A program made the position numbers and the translations under genes. Below, in pieces: positions 6,980 to 13,820 of a stretch of 64,000 bases of DNA. Source of the DNA: Parafrankia discariae (lineage in GTDB: Bacteria > Actinomycetota > Actinomycetes > Frankiales > Frankiaceae). The stretch's first letter is position 1, and each line of letters begins with the position of its first letter. The notes under the pieces were generated by a model, which was not told where the DNA came from, searched no databases, and worked only from the letters and a program-made list of their open reading frames with translations. The DNA lies in contig NZ_KB891274.1 of assembly GCF_000373365.1 (NCBI RefSeq), positions 51,560 through 115,559 of the forward strand, written 5' to 3'.

Positions 6980-8131
6980 ATGATCATCTGCGGGTGGGGT
7001 GTCGGACCGGTAGGCGCGGTGCGGGTGGGAGGCGGGCGGGTGGCAGGCGGGCAGCGCGGCGGTGGTGAGACCGGCCGGCGGCAGCGGCGGCAGATCGGGT
7101 CCGGGCCGGAGGTGGAGGTCGTCGACGGGGTGGAGGTCGTCGCGGTCGCGCCGGTGGCCGGGCCGGGGCCGGTGGGGCTCGACGGGCCGTTGGCCGGCCG
7201 GGTCGGGGATTACGCGCGGGCGTCGCGGTCGGCGGCGACGTGGCGTGCCTATGACGCTGACCTGCGTCATTTCCGGTCCTGGTGTGAGGGCCGTCCGGTG
7301 CCGCTGGTCGCGGTGCCCGCCTCCGCGGTGACGGTCGCCGGGTACATCACCGAGCTGGCGGACGCCGGGTACGCGCCGTCGACGATCCGCCGCCGGCTGG
7401 CCGCGATCTCGGTGGCGCATCAGCTGGCCCATGCGGAGAATCCGACGGGGTCGGCGGAGGTGTCGGCGGTGTGGAACGGGATCCGCCGGTCGCGGGGGGT
7501 GCGTCCGGCGCGTAAGGCCGCGTTGGACACGTCGTTGCTGTCGCGGGTCGTCGCCGGTCTTGACGACGGTCAGCTGGCGGATGTGCGGGACCGGGCGTTG
7601 CTGCTGGTCGGGTTCGCCGGTTGTCTGCGGCGCAGTGAGCTGGTCGGGTTGGACACCGCTGATCTGGTGGAGACCGAGGACGGGCTGGTGGTGACGGTGC
7701 GCCGGTCCAAGACCGACCAGGAGTCCGCGGGTGCGCAGGTCGGGTTGGCGTACGGGTCGTACCGGCCGACGTGCCCGGTGCGGGCGTGGCGGGGGTGGGT
7801 GGCGGCCGCGGCGGCGGCGGGGACGCCGCTGGCGGGTGGGGCGGCGTTTCGGGGGGTGAACCGGCACGGGCAGGTGGGGGTGGGCCGGCTCTACCCGGGG
7901 TCGGTGGCGCGGATCGTGCAGCGGCGGGTGGCCGCCGCCGGGTTGGATCCGGCGGATTTCGCGGGGCATTCGCTGCGGTCGGGGTTCGCGACGGCGGCGG
8001 CGCGGGCCGGGGTGACGGACCGGTCGATCATGCGGCAGGGCCGGTGGCGGTCGGCGGCGTCGTTGGAGTCGTATGTGCGGGCCGGGCGGTTGTTCGACGC
8101 GGACAACCCGTCGGGTCGGGTCGGTCTGTGA
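6980..8131 (+). CDS. Tyrosine recombinase/integrase
   Basis: A protein of about 380 residues with an N-terminal SAM-like core-binding domain (pattern AATWRAYDADLRHFRSWCEG) and a C-terminal catalytic domain. The catalytic residues are visible: the first Arg in GCLRRSELVGL, HxxR in AGHSLRSGF, Trp in the His/Trp position of GRWRS, and the nucleophile Tyr in SLESYVRAG. The ATG at 6980 is used for lack of a better start; the conserved part begins about 70 residues later, so a downstream GTG is possible. It is not XerC/XerD-like enough to name. No tRNA or attachment site was found beside it, and it may be a remnant of an integrated element. Confidence 0.82.
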   Translation: MIICGWGVGPVGAVRVGGGRVAGGQRGGGETGRRQRRQIGSGPEVEVVDGVEVVAVAPVAGPGPVGLDGPLAGRVGDYARASRSAATWRAYDADLRHFRSWCEGRPVPLVAVPASAVTVAGYITELADAGYAPSTIRRRLAAISVAHQLAHAENPTGSAEVSAVWNGIRRSRGVRPARKAALDTSLLSRVVAGLDDGQLADVRDRALLLVGFAGCLRRSELVGLDTADLVETEDGLVVTVRRSKTDQESAGAQVGLAYGSYRPTCPVRAWRGWVAAAAAAGTPLAGGAAFRGVNRHGQVGVGRLYPGSVARIVQRRVAAAGLDPADFAGHSLRSGFATAAARAGVTDRSIMRQGRWRSAASLESYVRAGRLFDADNPSGRVGL

Positions 8132-8216
8132 TCCGTCCGTGAGCTGACCGGCTCCGGCGGGCGGGTGTTGCGGTGGGTGGTCGGGGCTGGTCGCGTGGTG
8201 GTGGGCGGCGGCCGGT

Positions 8217-8250
8217 GGAACGGGGCGTGGGTCTCAGGGCGCCCCGTTCC
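8217..8250. terminator. 11-bp hairpin ahead of the cobalamin riboswitch
   Basis: GGAACGGGGCG (8217-8227) and CGCCCCGTTCC (8240-8250) pair perfectly around a 12-base loop. It lies 86 bases after the recombinase stop and just before the riboswitch, so it probably ends the recombinase transcript. It could instead form the basal stem of the riboswitch region. Confidence 0.5.
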
Positions 8251-8252
8251 GG

Positions 8253-8450
8253 TTGTCCGATGTGCCATGCTGGGCGCCGGACGGTCGGGGAGGAAGCCGG
8301 TGTGAATCCGGCGCGGTCCCGCCACTGTTACCGGGGAGTCCCCCTCAGCGGAAGGTCACGGCGGCCAGGTGGGCCGTTGGAAGGCCGAGGGTGGGTGGTG
8401 ATCCGGCAGCCAGGATACTTCCGCCGTCCGTGCTGGCTTCGAGGGCGAGG
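8253..8450 (+). promoter_or_regulatory. Cobalamin (AdoCbl) riboswitch
   Basis: The region holds the signature elements of the B12 riboswitch in order: GGAAGCCGGTGTGAATCCGG (8292-8311), GCGCGGTCCCGCCACTG (8311-8327, containing the conserved GCCACTG), the long variable arms, and AGCCAGGATAC (near 8408-8418), the B12 box. It is followed by the corrin operon, where it is expected to repress translation when adenosylcobalamin is bound. A strong Shine-Dalgarno (GGGGAGGA, 8457-8464) lies just after it and is the likely expression platform target. Confidence 0.93.
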
Positions 8451-8472
8451 ACACCCCGGGGAGGACACTGGC

Positions 8473-8553
8473 ATGCCCACGACTGTGTGTGGCCGCGCGG
8501 CGGGAGCCGGGTGGCGTTCGACGGCCCGTGCGGGGGTGGCGGGCCGGTGGTGA
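8473..8553 (+). CDS. Short leader ORF overlapping the chelatase start
   Basis: ATG at 8473 is preceded by GGGGAGGA with an 8-base spacer, the best ribosome binding site after the riboswitch. It opens 26 codons beginning MPTTVCGRAAGAGWRS and ending with a TGA at 8551-8553 that overlaps the chelatase GTG at 8550 (GTGA). The arrangement suggests translational coupling: the riboswitch would control initiation at the leader and thereby the operon. The peptide itself resembles nothing known. It could also be a chance ORF, with the chelatase initiating on its own. Confidence 0.45.
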   Translation: MPTTVCGRAAGAGWRSTARAGVAGRW

Positions 8554-10793
8554 GCTTCCCGTTCTCCGCGCTGGTCGGTCAGGATGATCTGCGGTTGGCG
8601 TTGCTGCTCAACGCGGTGTCCCCGACGGTGGGTGGGGTGCTGGTCCGCGGGGAGAAGGGCACGGCGAAGTCGACGGCGGTCCGGGCGCTGGCGGGGTTGC
8701 TGCCGCCGGTGGCGGTGGTGCCGGGCTGCCGGTTCTCCTGCGATCCGGTGGCGCCGGTGGCGCACTGCCCGGACGGCCCGCACCTGACCGGGCCCGCCGC
8801 CGGTCACGGTGCCGGCGGGGTGGGGGTGTCGCGGCCGGCGCGGCTGGTGGAGCTGCCGGTCGGGGCGTCGGAGGACCGGGTGACCGGCGCGTTGGACCTG
8901 GACCGGGCGCTGGCCGAAGGGGTGAGCGCGCTGCGTCCGGGGCTGCTCGCGGCCGCGCACCGCGGGGTGCTCTACGTCGACGAGGTGAACCTGCTCGCCG
9001 ACCATCTGGTGGATCTGCTGTTGGACGCGTCGGCGCTCGGGGTGGCGCAGGTGGAACGCGACGGGGTGTCGGTCAGCCATCCGGCGCGGTTCTGGCTGGT
9101 GGGGACGATGAACCCGGAGGAGGGTGAGCTGCGCCCGCAGCTGCTGGACCGGTTCGGGTTGACGGTGCAGGTGGCGGCCAGCCGTGACCCGCGGGTGCGG
9201 GCGCAGGTGGTGCGCCGCCGGTTGACGTTCGAAGCCGACCCGGTCGGGTTCGCCGCCCTCTGGGCCGGTGCGGAGGCGGAGCTGGCGGGGCGGATCGCGC
9301 GGGCGCAGGCCCGGCTGGGCCGGGTGGAGCTGCCCGACGCCGCGTTGGACGCGGTCGCCGCGGTGTGCGCGGCGTGTGACGTGGACGGGATGCGCGCCGA
9401 CGTGGTGCTGGCGAAGACGGCGATGGCGCGTGCGGCGTGGGAGGGTCGGGCGGAGGTCAGCCCGGATGACATTCGGGTCGCGGCCCGGTTCGTGTTGCCG
9501 CATCGGCGTCGCCGTGGCCCGTTCGACGCCCCGGGTGGGGACGGCCGCGCGCTCGACGACACGGTCGAGGAGGTGCTGGCCGAGCGGGTACGCCCCGGCG
9601 ACGGCCCGGACGGGGACGGGTCGGATGATTCTCCTGGTGGCGGGTCGCCGGGTGGTGGCCGGCGGTGGCGTGACGACACCGGCGGCGCCGGCGGGTCGGG
9701 GGTGGATGTCCCGGCTGGTGGTACCGGTGACCTCACTGGCGCCTCGGCGGGGGCCGGGGGCGGGTCCGCTGATCTGACTGGGCCGGCGGCGGGTGGGTCC
9801 GAGGGTGTCGGGCCGGTGGGCGGTGGTGGGCCGGCCGCGGAGGCGGGTGGCCCGGCGGGCATGGCCCGAGCAGCCCAGACAGCGCAGAGGCATCATGTGG
9901 ACGGCGGCGCGGCGGGCGGTGGTGGGCCGGCACCGGCGGCCGGGGTTCCCGGTATGCCGTTCCGGCCGCGGCTGCTGTCCGTCGCCGGGCTGGGCGCGGG
10001 GGCGGCCGGGCGTCGTTCGGCGGCGCGTACCTCCCGCGGGGCGGTCGCCCGGACCGGCGCGGACGCACCCGGGTTGCACCTGCCGGCGACGCTGCTGGCC
10101 GCCGCCCCCCACCAGCACGGCCGGGGCCGCACCGGCCCGGCGCTGATCCTGCGGCCCGCCGACCGGCGTGGCGCGCACCGCCGTGGCCGGGAGGGGAACC
10201 TGGTGCTGTTCGTCGTCGACGCCAGCGGATCGATGGCCGCCCGCAGCCGGCTGCGGCGGGTCAGCACCGCGGTGCTGTCCCTGCTCGTCGACGCCTACCA
10301 GCGCCGCGACCGCATCGGCATGATCACGTTCCGGGGGGTGGGTGCGCAGGTGGTGCTCGCGCCGACGTCCAGTGTGGAGGTGGGGGCGGCGCGGCTGGTC
10401 GGGTTGCGCACCGGGGGGCGGACCCCGATCGCGGCCGGGTTGGAATGCGCCGGGGTGGTGCTGCGCGCCGAGGCGCGCCGTGATCCCGACCGCCGTCCCC
10501 TGCTGGTGCTGGTCACCGACGGGCGGGCCACCGCCGGGGGTGATCCGGGCGCGGCGGCGCGGGGGTTGCTGCGTGCGGCCGGTGGGGTCGCCGGGCAGGG
10601 CGGCGGGGCGCGCGGTGGGGCCGGGGCGGCCGGCCGGGTGCGCCGGGGCGGGTTGGCGAGTGTGGTCGTGGACTGTGAGACCGGCCCGGTGCGTCTCGGG
10701 CTGGCCGGGCGGCTCGCCGTCGCGCTCGGCGCCGACCTGGTCGACCTCGACGCGCTCCCGCGGGCCGGTGGCGCCGCCGGGTGGGTCGCCTGA
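8550..10793 (+). CDS. Cobaltochelatase/Mg-chelatase subunits I and D fused
   Basis: A 747-residue protein. Residues 1-330 form an AAA+ ATPase of the ChlI/BchI type: Walker A GEKGTAKS at 34-41, Walker B LYVDEVNLL, and a sensor region around GTMNPEEGELRPQLLDRFGL. A Gly/Pro/Asp-rich linker (about 345-540) leads to a von Willebrand A domain with the metal site DASGSM near 556. In actinobacteria this I-D fusion is annotated as the putative cobaltochelatase partner of CobN, driving cobalt insertion into hydrogenobyrinate a,c-diamide. CobN is not in this window. GTG at 8550 (or 8547) is the start, coupled to the leader ORF; the stop overlaps cobO (TGATG). Confidence 0.9.
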   Translation: MSFPFSALVGQDDLRLALLLNAVSPTVGGVLVRGEKGTAKSTAVRALAGLLPPVAVVPGCRFSCDPVAPVAHCPDGPHLTGPAAGHGAGGVGVSRPARLVELPVGASEDRVTGALDLDRALAEGVSALRPGLLAAAHRGVLYVDEVNLLADHLVDLLLDASALGVAQVERDGVSVSHPARFWLVGTMNPEEGELRPQLLDRFGLTVQVAASRDPRVRAQVVRRRLTFEADPVGFAALWAGAEAELAGRIARAQARLGRVELPDAALDAVAAVCAACDVDGMRADVVLAKTAMARAAWEGRAEVSPDDIRVAARFVLPHRRRRGPFDAPGGDGRALDDTVEEVLAERVRPGDGPDGDGSDDSPGGGSPGGGRRWRDDTGGAGGSGVDVPAGGTGDLTGASAGAGGGSADLTGPAAGGSEGVGPVGGGGPAAEAGGPAGMARAAQTAQRHHVDGGAAGGGGPAPAAGVPGMPFRPRLLSVAGLGAGAAGRRSAARTSRGAVARTGADAPGLHLPATLLAAAPHQHGRGRTGPALILRPADRRGAHRRGREGNLVLFVVDASGSMAARSRLRRVSTAVLSLLVDAYQRRDRIGMITFRGVGAQVVLAPTSSVEVGAARLVGLRTGGRTPIAAGLECAGVVLRAEARRDPDRRPLLVLVTDGRATAGGDPGAAARGLLRAAGGVAGQGGGARGGAGAAGRVRRGGLASVVVDCETGPVRLGLAGRLAVALGADLVDLDALPRAGGAAGWVA

Positions 10794-11401
10794 TGGCGCC
10801 CCACGGGCAGCCCGAGCAGGTCCCCGACGACGGGCTGACGACGCGGCAGCGCCGCGACCGTCCGCTGCTGATCGTGCACACCGGGCAGGGGAAGGGAAAG
10901 TCGACGGCGGCGTTCGGGTTGGCGTTGCGCGGCTGGGCGCAGGGCTGGCCGGTCGGGGTGTTCCAGTTCGTGAAGTCGGCGAAGTGGCGCATCGGGGAGG
11001 AGAAGGCGCTGCGGGTCCTCTCGGCCAGCGGTGAGGGTGGGACGGTGAGCTGGCACAAGATGGGCCAGGGGTGGAGCTGGGTGCAGCGGCGCATCGACCC
11101 GGCCGCCGACCCGGCGGGTGCGGCCGCCGAGGGGTGGGCGCAGATCGCCCGCGATCTGAGCGCCGGCACCTACCGGCTTTACGTCCTCGACGAGCTGACC
11201 TATCCGCTGCGCTGGGGGTGGATCGATCTGGACGAGGTCCTCGCCGTGCTCGCCGCCCGACCTGACGGGCAGCATGTGGTGATCACCGGCCGGGAGGCGC
11301 CGGCCGCGCTGGTCGACGCCGCGGACCTGGTCACCGACATGACGAAGGTGAAGCATCCGATGGACGCCGGGCAGAAGGGGCAGCGGGGCATCGAATGGTG
11401 A
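10793..11401 (+). CDS. cobO: Cob(I)yrinic acid a,c-diamide adenosyltransferase
   Basis: A 202-residue protein with P-loop GQGKGKST at residues 31-38 and the CobO/BtuR signatures GWAQGWPVGVFQFVKSAKW and YVLDELTYPLRWGWID. It transfers the adenosyl group of ATP to the reduced cobalt of the corrin. The ATG at 10793 overlaps the chelatase stop (TGATG), which fits the family N-terminus better than the GTG at 10781. It is the second enzyme gene of the overlapped corrin operon. Confidence 0.95.
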   Translation: MAPHGQPEQVPDDGLTTRQRRDRPLLIVHTGQGKGKSTAAFGLALRGWAQGWPVGVFQFVKSAKWRIGEEKALRVLSASGEGGTVSWHKMGQGWSWVQRRIDPAADPAGAAAEGWAQIARDLSAGTYRLYVLDELTYPLRWGWIDLDEVLAVLAARPDGQHVVITGREAPAALVDAADLVTDMTKVKHPMDAGQKGQRGIEW

Positions 11402-12990
11402 GCGCCGGGCTGATCCCCCGGCTGGTGCTGGCCGCCCCGACGTCCGGCGCGGGGAAGACGACGGTGGCGACCGGGTTGATGGCGGCGCTGACCGCCCGTG
11501 GGCTGCGGGTGTCCGGGCACAAGGTGGGCCCGGACTACATCGACCCCGGGTACCACGCGTTGGCGACGGGCCGGCCCGGCCGGAACCTGGACGCGGTGCT
11601 GTGCGGGCCGGAGCTGATCGGCCCGCTGTTCGCCCACGGGGCGGCCGGCGCGCAGCTGGCGGTCGTCGAAGGGGTGATGGGCCTGTTCGACGGGGTCGCC
11701 GCCCCCGGCGCCGGGCAGGAGGCTGACCACGGGTCGACAGCGCATGTCGCGCGGCTGCTCGACGCGCCGGTGGTGCTGGTCGTCGACGCGGCCGGCGCCG
11801 GGCGGTCGGTGGCCGCGCTGGTCGCCGGGTTCGCCGCGTTCGACCGGCGGGTGCGCCTCGCCGGGGTGATCCTCAACCGGGTCGGGTCGCGGCGGCATCG
11901 GCAGATCCTCACCGGTGCGCTCGCCGGGATCGGGGTGGCGGTGCTGGGCGCGGTGCCCCGTGACGGCGCGGTGCACACCCCGTCGCGGCATCTGGGGCTG
12001 GTACCGGCGGCGGAACGGGCGGCGGCGGCCGGTGCGGCGGTGCGGCGGCTCGGGGAGCTGGTCGGCGCGTCGGTCGACCTGGGGGCGCTGATCTCCGTGG
12101 CGTCCGCCGCGCCGCGGACGCCGGTCGACCCGTGGGATCCCGCCCGGCAGATCACCCAGGCCGCCGCCGCTGGGGGTGGGCGGCGTGGACCTGGCTCCGC
12201 CGGCGCGGACCCGCCGGGAGGGGGGCGGCCGGTGCGGATCGCGGTGGCCGGCGGGGCGGCGTTCACCTTCGGCTACACCGAGCATGTCGAGCTGCTCACC
12301 GCCGCCGGCGCGCAGGTGCTCACCGTCGACCCGTTGCACGACGAGACCCTCCCGGAGGGCACCGACGCGCTGGTCGTCGGCGGTGGGTTCCCCGAGGAGC
12401 ATGCCGGCGCGCTGGCGGCGAACAGCCGGCTGCGTGGGCAGGTCGCGGCGCTGGCGGCCCGCGGCGCGCCGCTGGTCGCCGAATGCGCCGGGCTGCTCTA
12501 CCTGGGTCGTTCGTTGGACGGGACGGCGATGTGCGGGGTTCTCGACACCGACGCGGTGATGGGCCCGCGGCTCACCCTGGGTTATCGGCGGGCGGTCGCC
12601 GTGGCGGACAGCCCGCTGGTGGCGGCGGGGACGGTGGTGCGCGCGCACGAGTTCCACCGCACCCGGCTGAGCGTGGAGCGGGCGCACCTGCCCGGCACAC
12701 CGGCCTGGCAGGTGGACGCCGTCCCGTCGCCTCTCGGTGAGGGTCCGGCCGTGGGGGCGGGCGGTGGGCGACCCGAGGGGTTCGTCCACGGCGGGGTGCA
12801 CGCCTCCTACCTGCATCTGCACTGGGCTGGCCTGCCCGCCGCGCCGGTGCGGCTCGTCGCCGCCGCCGGCACCGCCCGCACCCGTCCCCGCGGTGGTGGC
12901 GCGGCGGGTGGTGGCGGCACGGGGCTCTGGCGATGGGCCGGGGACAACCCCCCGGTGTCCCCTGGAACAACGGAGGTGTCGTCGCGGTGA
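11395..12990 (+). CDS. cobB: Cobyrinate/hydrogenobyrinate a,c-diamide synthase
   Basis: This 531-residue amidotransferase adds amide groups to the a and c acetate chains using glutamine and ATP. The N-terminal dethiobiotin-synthetase-like half carries the P-loop APTSGAGKTT and HKVGPDYIDPGYH. The C-terminal GATase1-like half contains VVGGGFPEEH and the nucleophile Cys in AECAGLLYLG near residue 364, then HASYLHLHW. A Gly-rich linker separates the halves, and a low-complexity tail follows. It overlaps cobO by 7 bp (ATGGTGA) and cobI by 4 bp (GTGA). Confidence 0.95.
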   Translation: MVSAGLIPRLVLAAPTSGAGKTTVATGLMAALTARGLRVSGHKVGPDYIDPGYHALATGRPGRNLDAVLCGPELIGPLFAHGAAGAQLAVVEGVMGLFDGVAAPGAGQEADHGSTAHVARLLDAPVVLVVDAAGAGRSVAALVAGFAAFDRRVRLAGVILNRVGSRRHRQILTGALAGIGVAVLGAVPRDGAVHTPSRHLGLVPAAERAAAAGAAVRRLGELVGASVDLGALISVASAAPRTPVDPWDPARQITQAAAAGGGRRGPGSAGADPPGGGRPVRIAVAGGAAFTFGYTEHVELLTAAGAQVLTVDPLHDETLPEGTDALVVGGGFPEEHAGALAANSRLRGQVAALAARGAPLVAECAGLLYLGRSLDGTAMCGVLDTDAVMGPRLTLGYRRAVAVADSPLVAAGTVVRAHEFHRTRLSVERAHLPGTPAWQVDAVPSPLGEGPAVGAGGGRPEGFVHGGVHASYLHLHWAGLPAAPVRLVAAAGTARTRPRGGGAAGGGGTGLWRWAGDNPPVSPGTTEVSSR

Positions 12991-13820
12991 GCGGCACGGT
13001 GAACCCCCGGCTTGTCGGTGTCGGTGTCGGCCCCGGTGACCCGGACCTGGTGACCTACCGGGCGGTACGCGTCCTGCGTGAGGCGAGTGTCGTGTTCGTT
13101 CCGGTCAGCGACGGCCACGGCCCCTACGGCCCCGCTCCCGGCCCCGGGGTCAGCCCCGCGGACCGGCCCGGGACGGCCGCGGGTGCCGGCGTGGCGCCAC
13201 CGGGGCGGGCGGAGGTGACGGTGCGTGCCCACATCGACCATGACCGGATCGTGACGCTGCCGTTCCGGATGGCCGGTGACGCCGACTATCTCGGCCCCGC
13301 CCGGGTCGTCGCCGCCGCCCTGCGCGGTGACACCGACGGTGGTGGCGCCGTGGCCGGCGGCCCCACGGTGGCGTTCGCGACGATCGGAGACCCGAACCTG
13401 TACTCGACGTTCACCGCGCTGGCCGCCGCCGTGCGGACCCTGCTCCCCGACGTCGAACTGGACACGGTGCCGGGAATCACCGCGATGCAGGATCTGGCCG
13501 CCCGTTCGGGAACCGTGCTCGCTCACGGCGCGGAGACCCTCGTGCTGCTGCCGCTGACCGCCGGTGTCGAGGCCTACCGCGGTGCCGTCGCCGATTTCGA
13601 CACGGTCGTCGCCTACAAGGGCGGGCGGGCGCTGCCGGCCGTGCGCGGGGTGCTCGCCGACGCCGGTCGGCTCGACGGCCCGGCCGGGTACGCCGTCTAC
13701 GGGGCCGCGCTCGGCCTGCCCGAGCAGGACATCCGGCCCGGTGCCGAGCTGCGGGCGGGCGAGACCGGTCCCTACCTGTCCACGGTCCTGGCGACGCGCC
13801 GGGCACGGTGGCCTCGATGA
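12987..13820 (+). CDS. cobI: Precorrin-2 C20-methyltransferase
   Basis: A 277-residue member of the tetrapyrrole methylase superfamily. The SAM-binding motif GVGPGDPDLVTYRAVRVL is near the start, ATIGDPNLYSTF in the middle, and VPGITAMQDLAARSG follows, all as in CobI/CbiL. It methylates C20 of precorrin-2. A Pro/Gly-rich insertion of about 35 residues follows the second strand. GTG at 12987 overlaps the cobB stop (GTGA) and has GGAGG about 10 bases upstream. The stop overlaps the next ATG (ATGA). Confidence 0.92.
   Translation: MSGTVNPRLVGVGVGPGDPDLVTYRAVRVLREASVVFVPVSDGHGPYGPAPGPGVSPADRPGTAAGAGVAPPGRAEVTVRAHIDHDRIVTLPFRMAGDADYLGPARVVAAALRGDTDGGGAVAGGPTVAFATIGDPNLYSTFTALAAAVRTLLPDVELDTVPGITAMQDLAARSGTVLAHGAETLVLLPLTAGVEAYRGAVADFDTVVAYKGGRALPAVRGVLADAGRLDGPAGYAVYGAALGLPEQDIRPGAELRAGETGPYLSTVLATRRARWPR

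Noticed and set aside
6677..7969. Minus-strand extension of the MarR frame through the recombinase
   Set aside because: Stop-free minus-strand reading is common at this G+C content; the extension is Arg/Pro-rich and opposes the recombinase with intact catalytic residues.
9600..10100. Gly/Pro-rich segment of the chelatase considered as a gene boundary between separate I and D subunits
   Set aside because: The frame is continuous, with no stop, no Shine-Dalgarno and no good start at the VWA domain; it fits the linker of the known I-D fusion.
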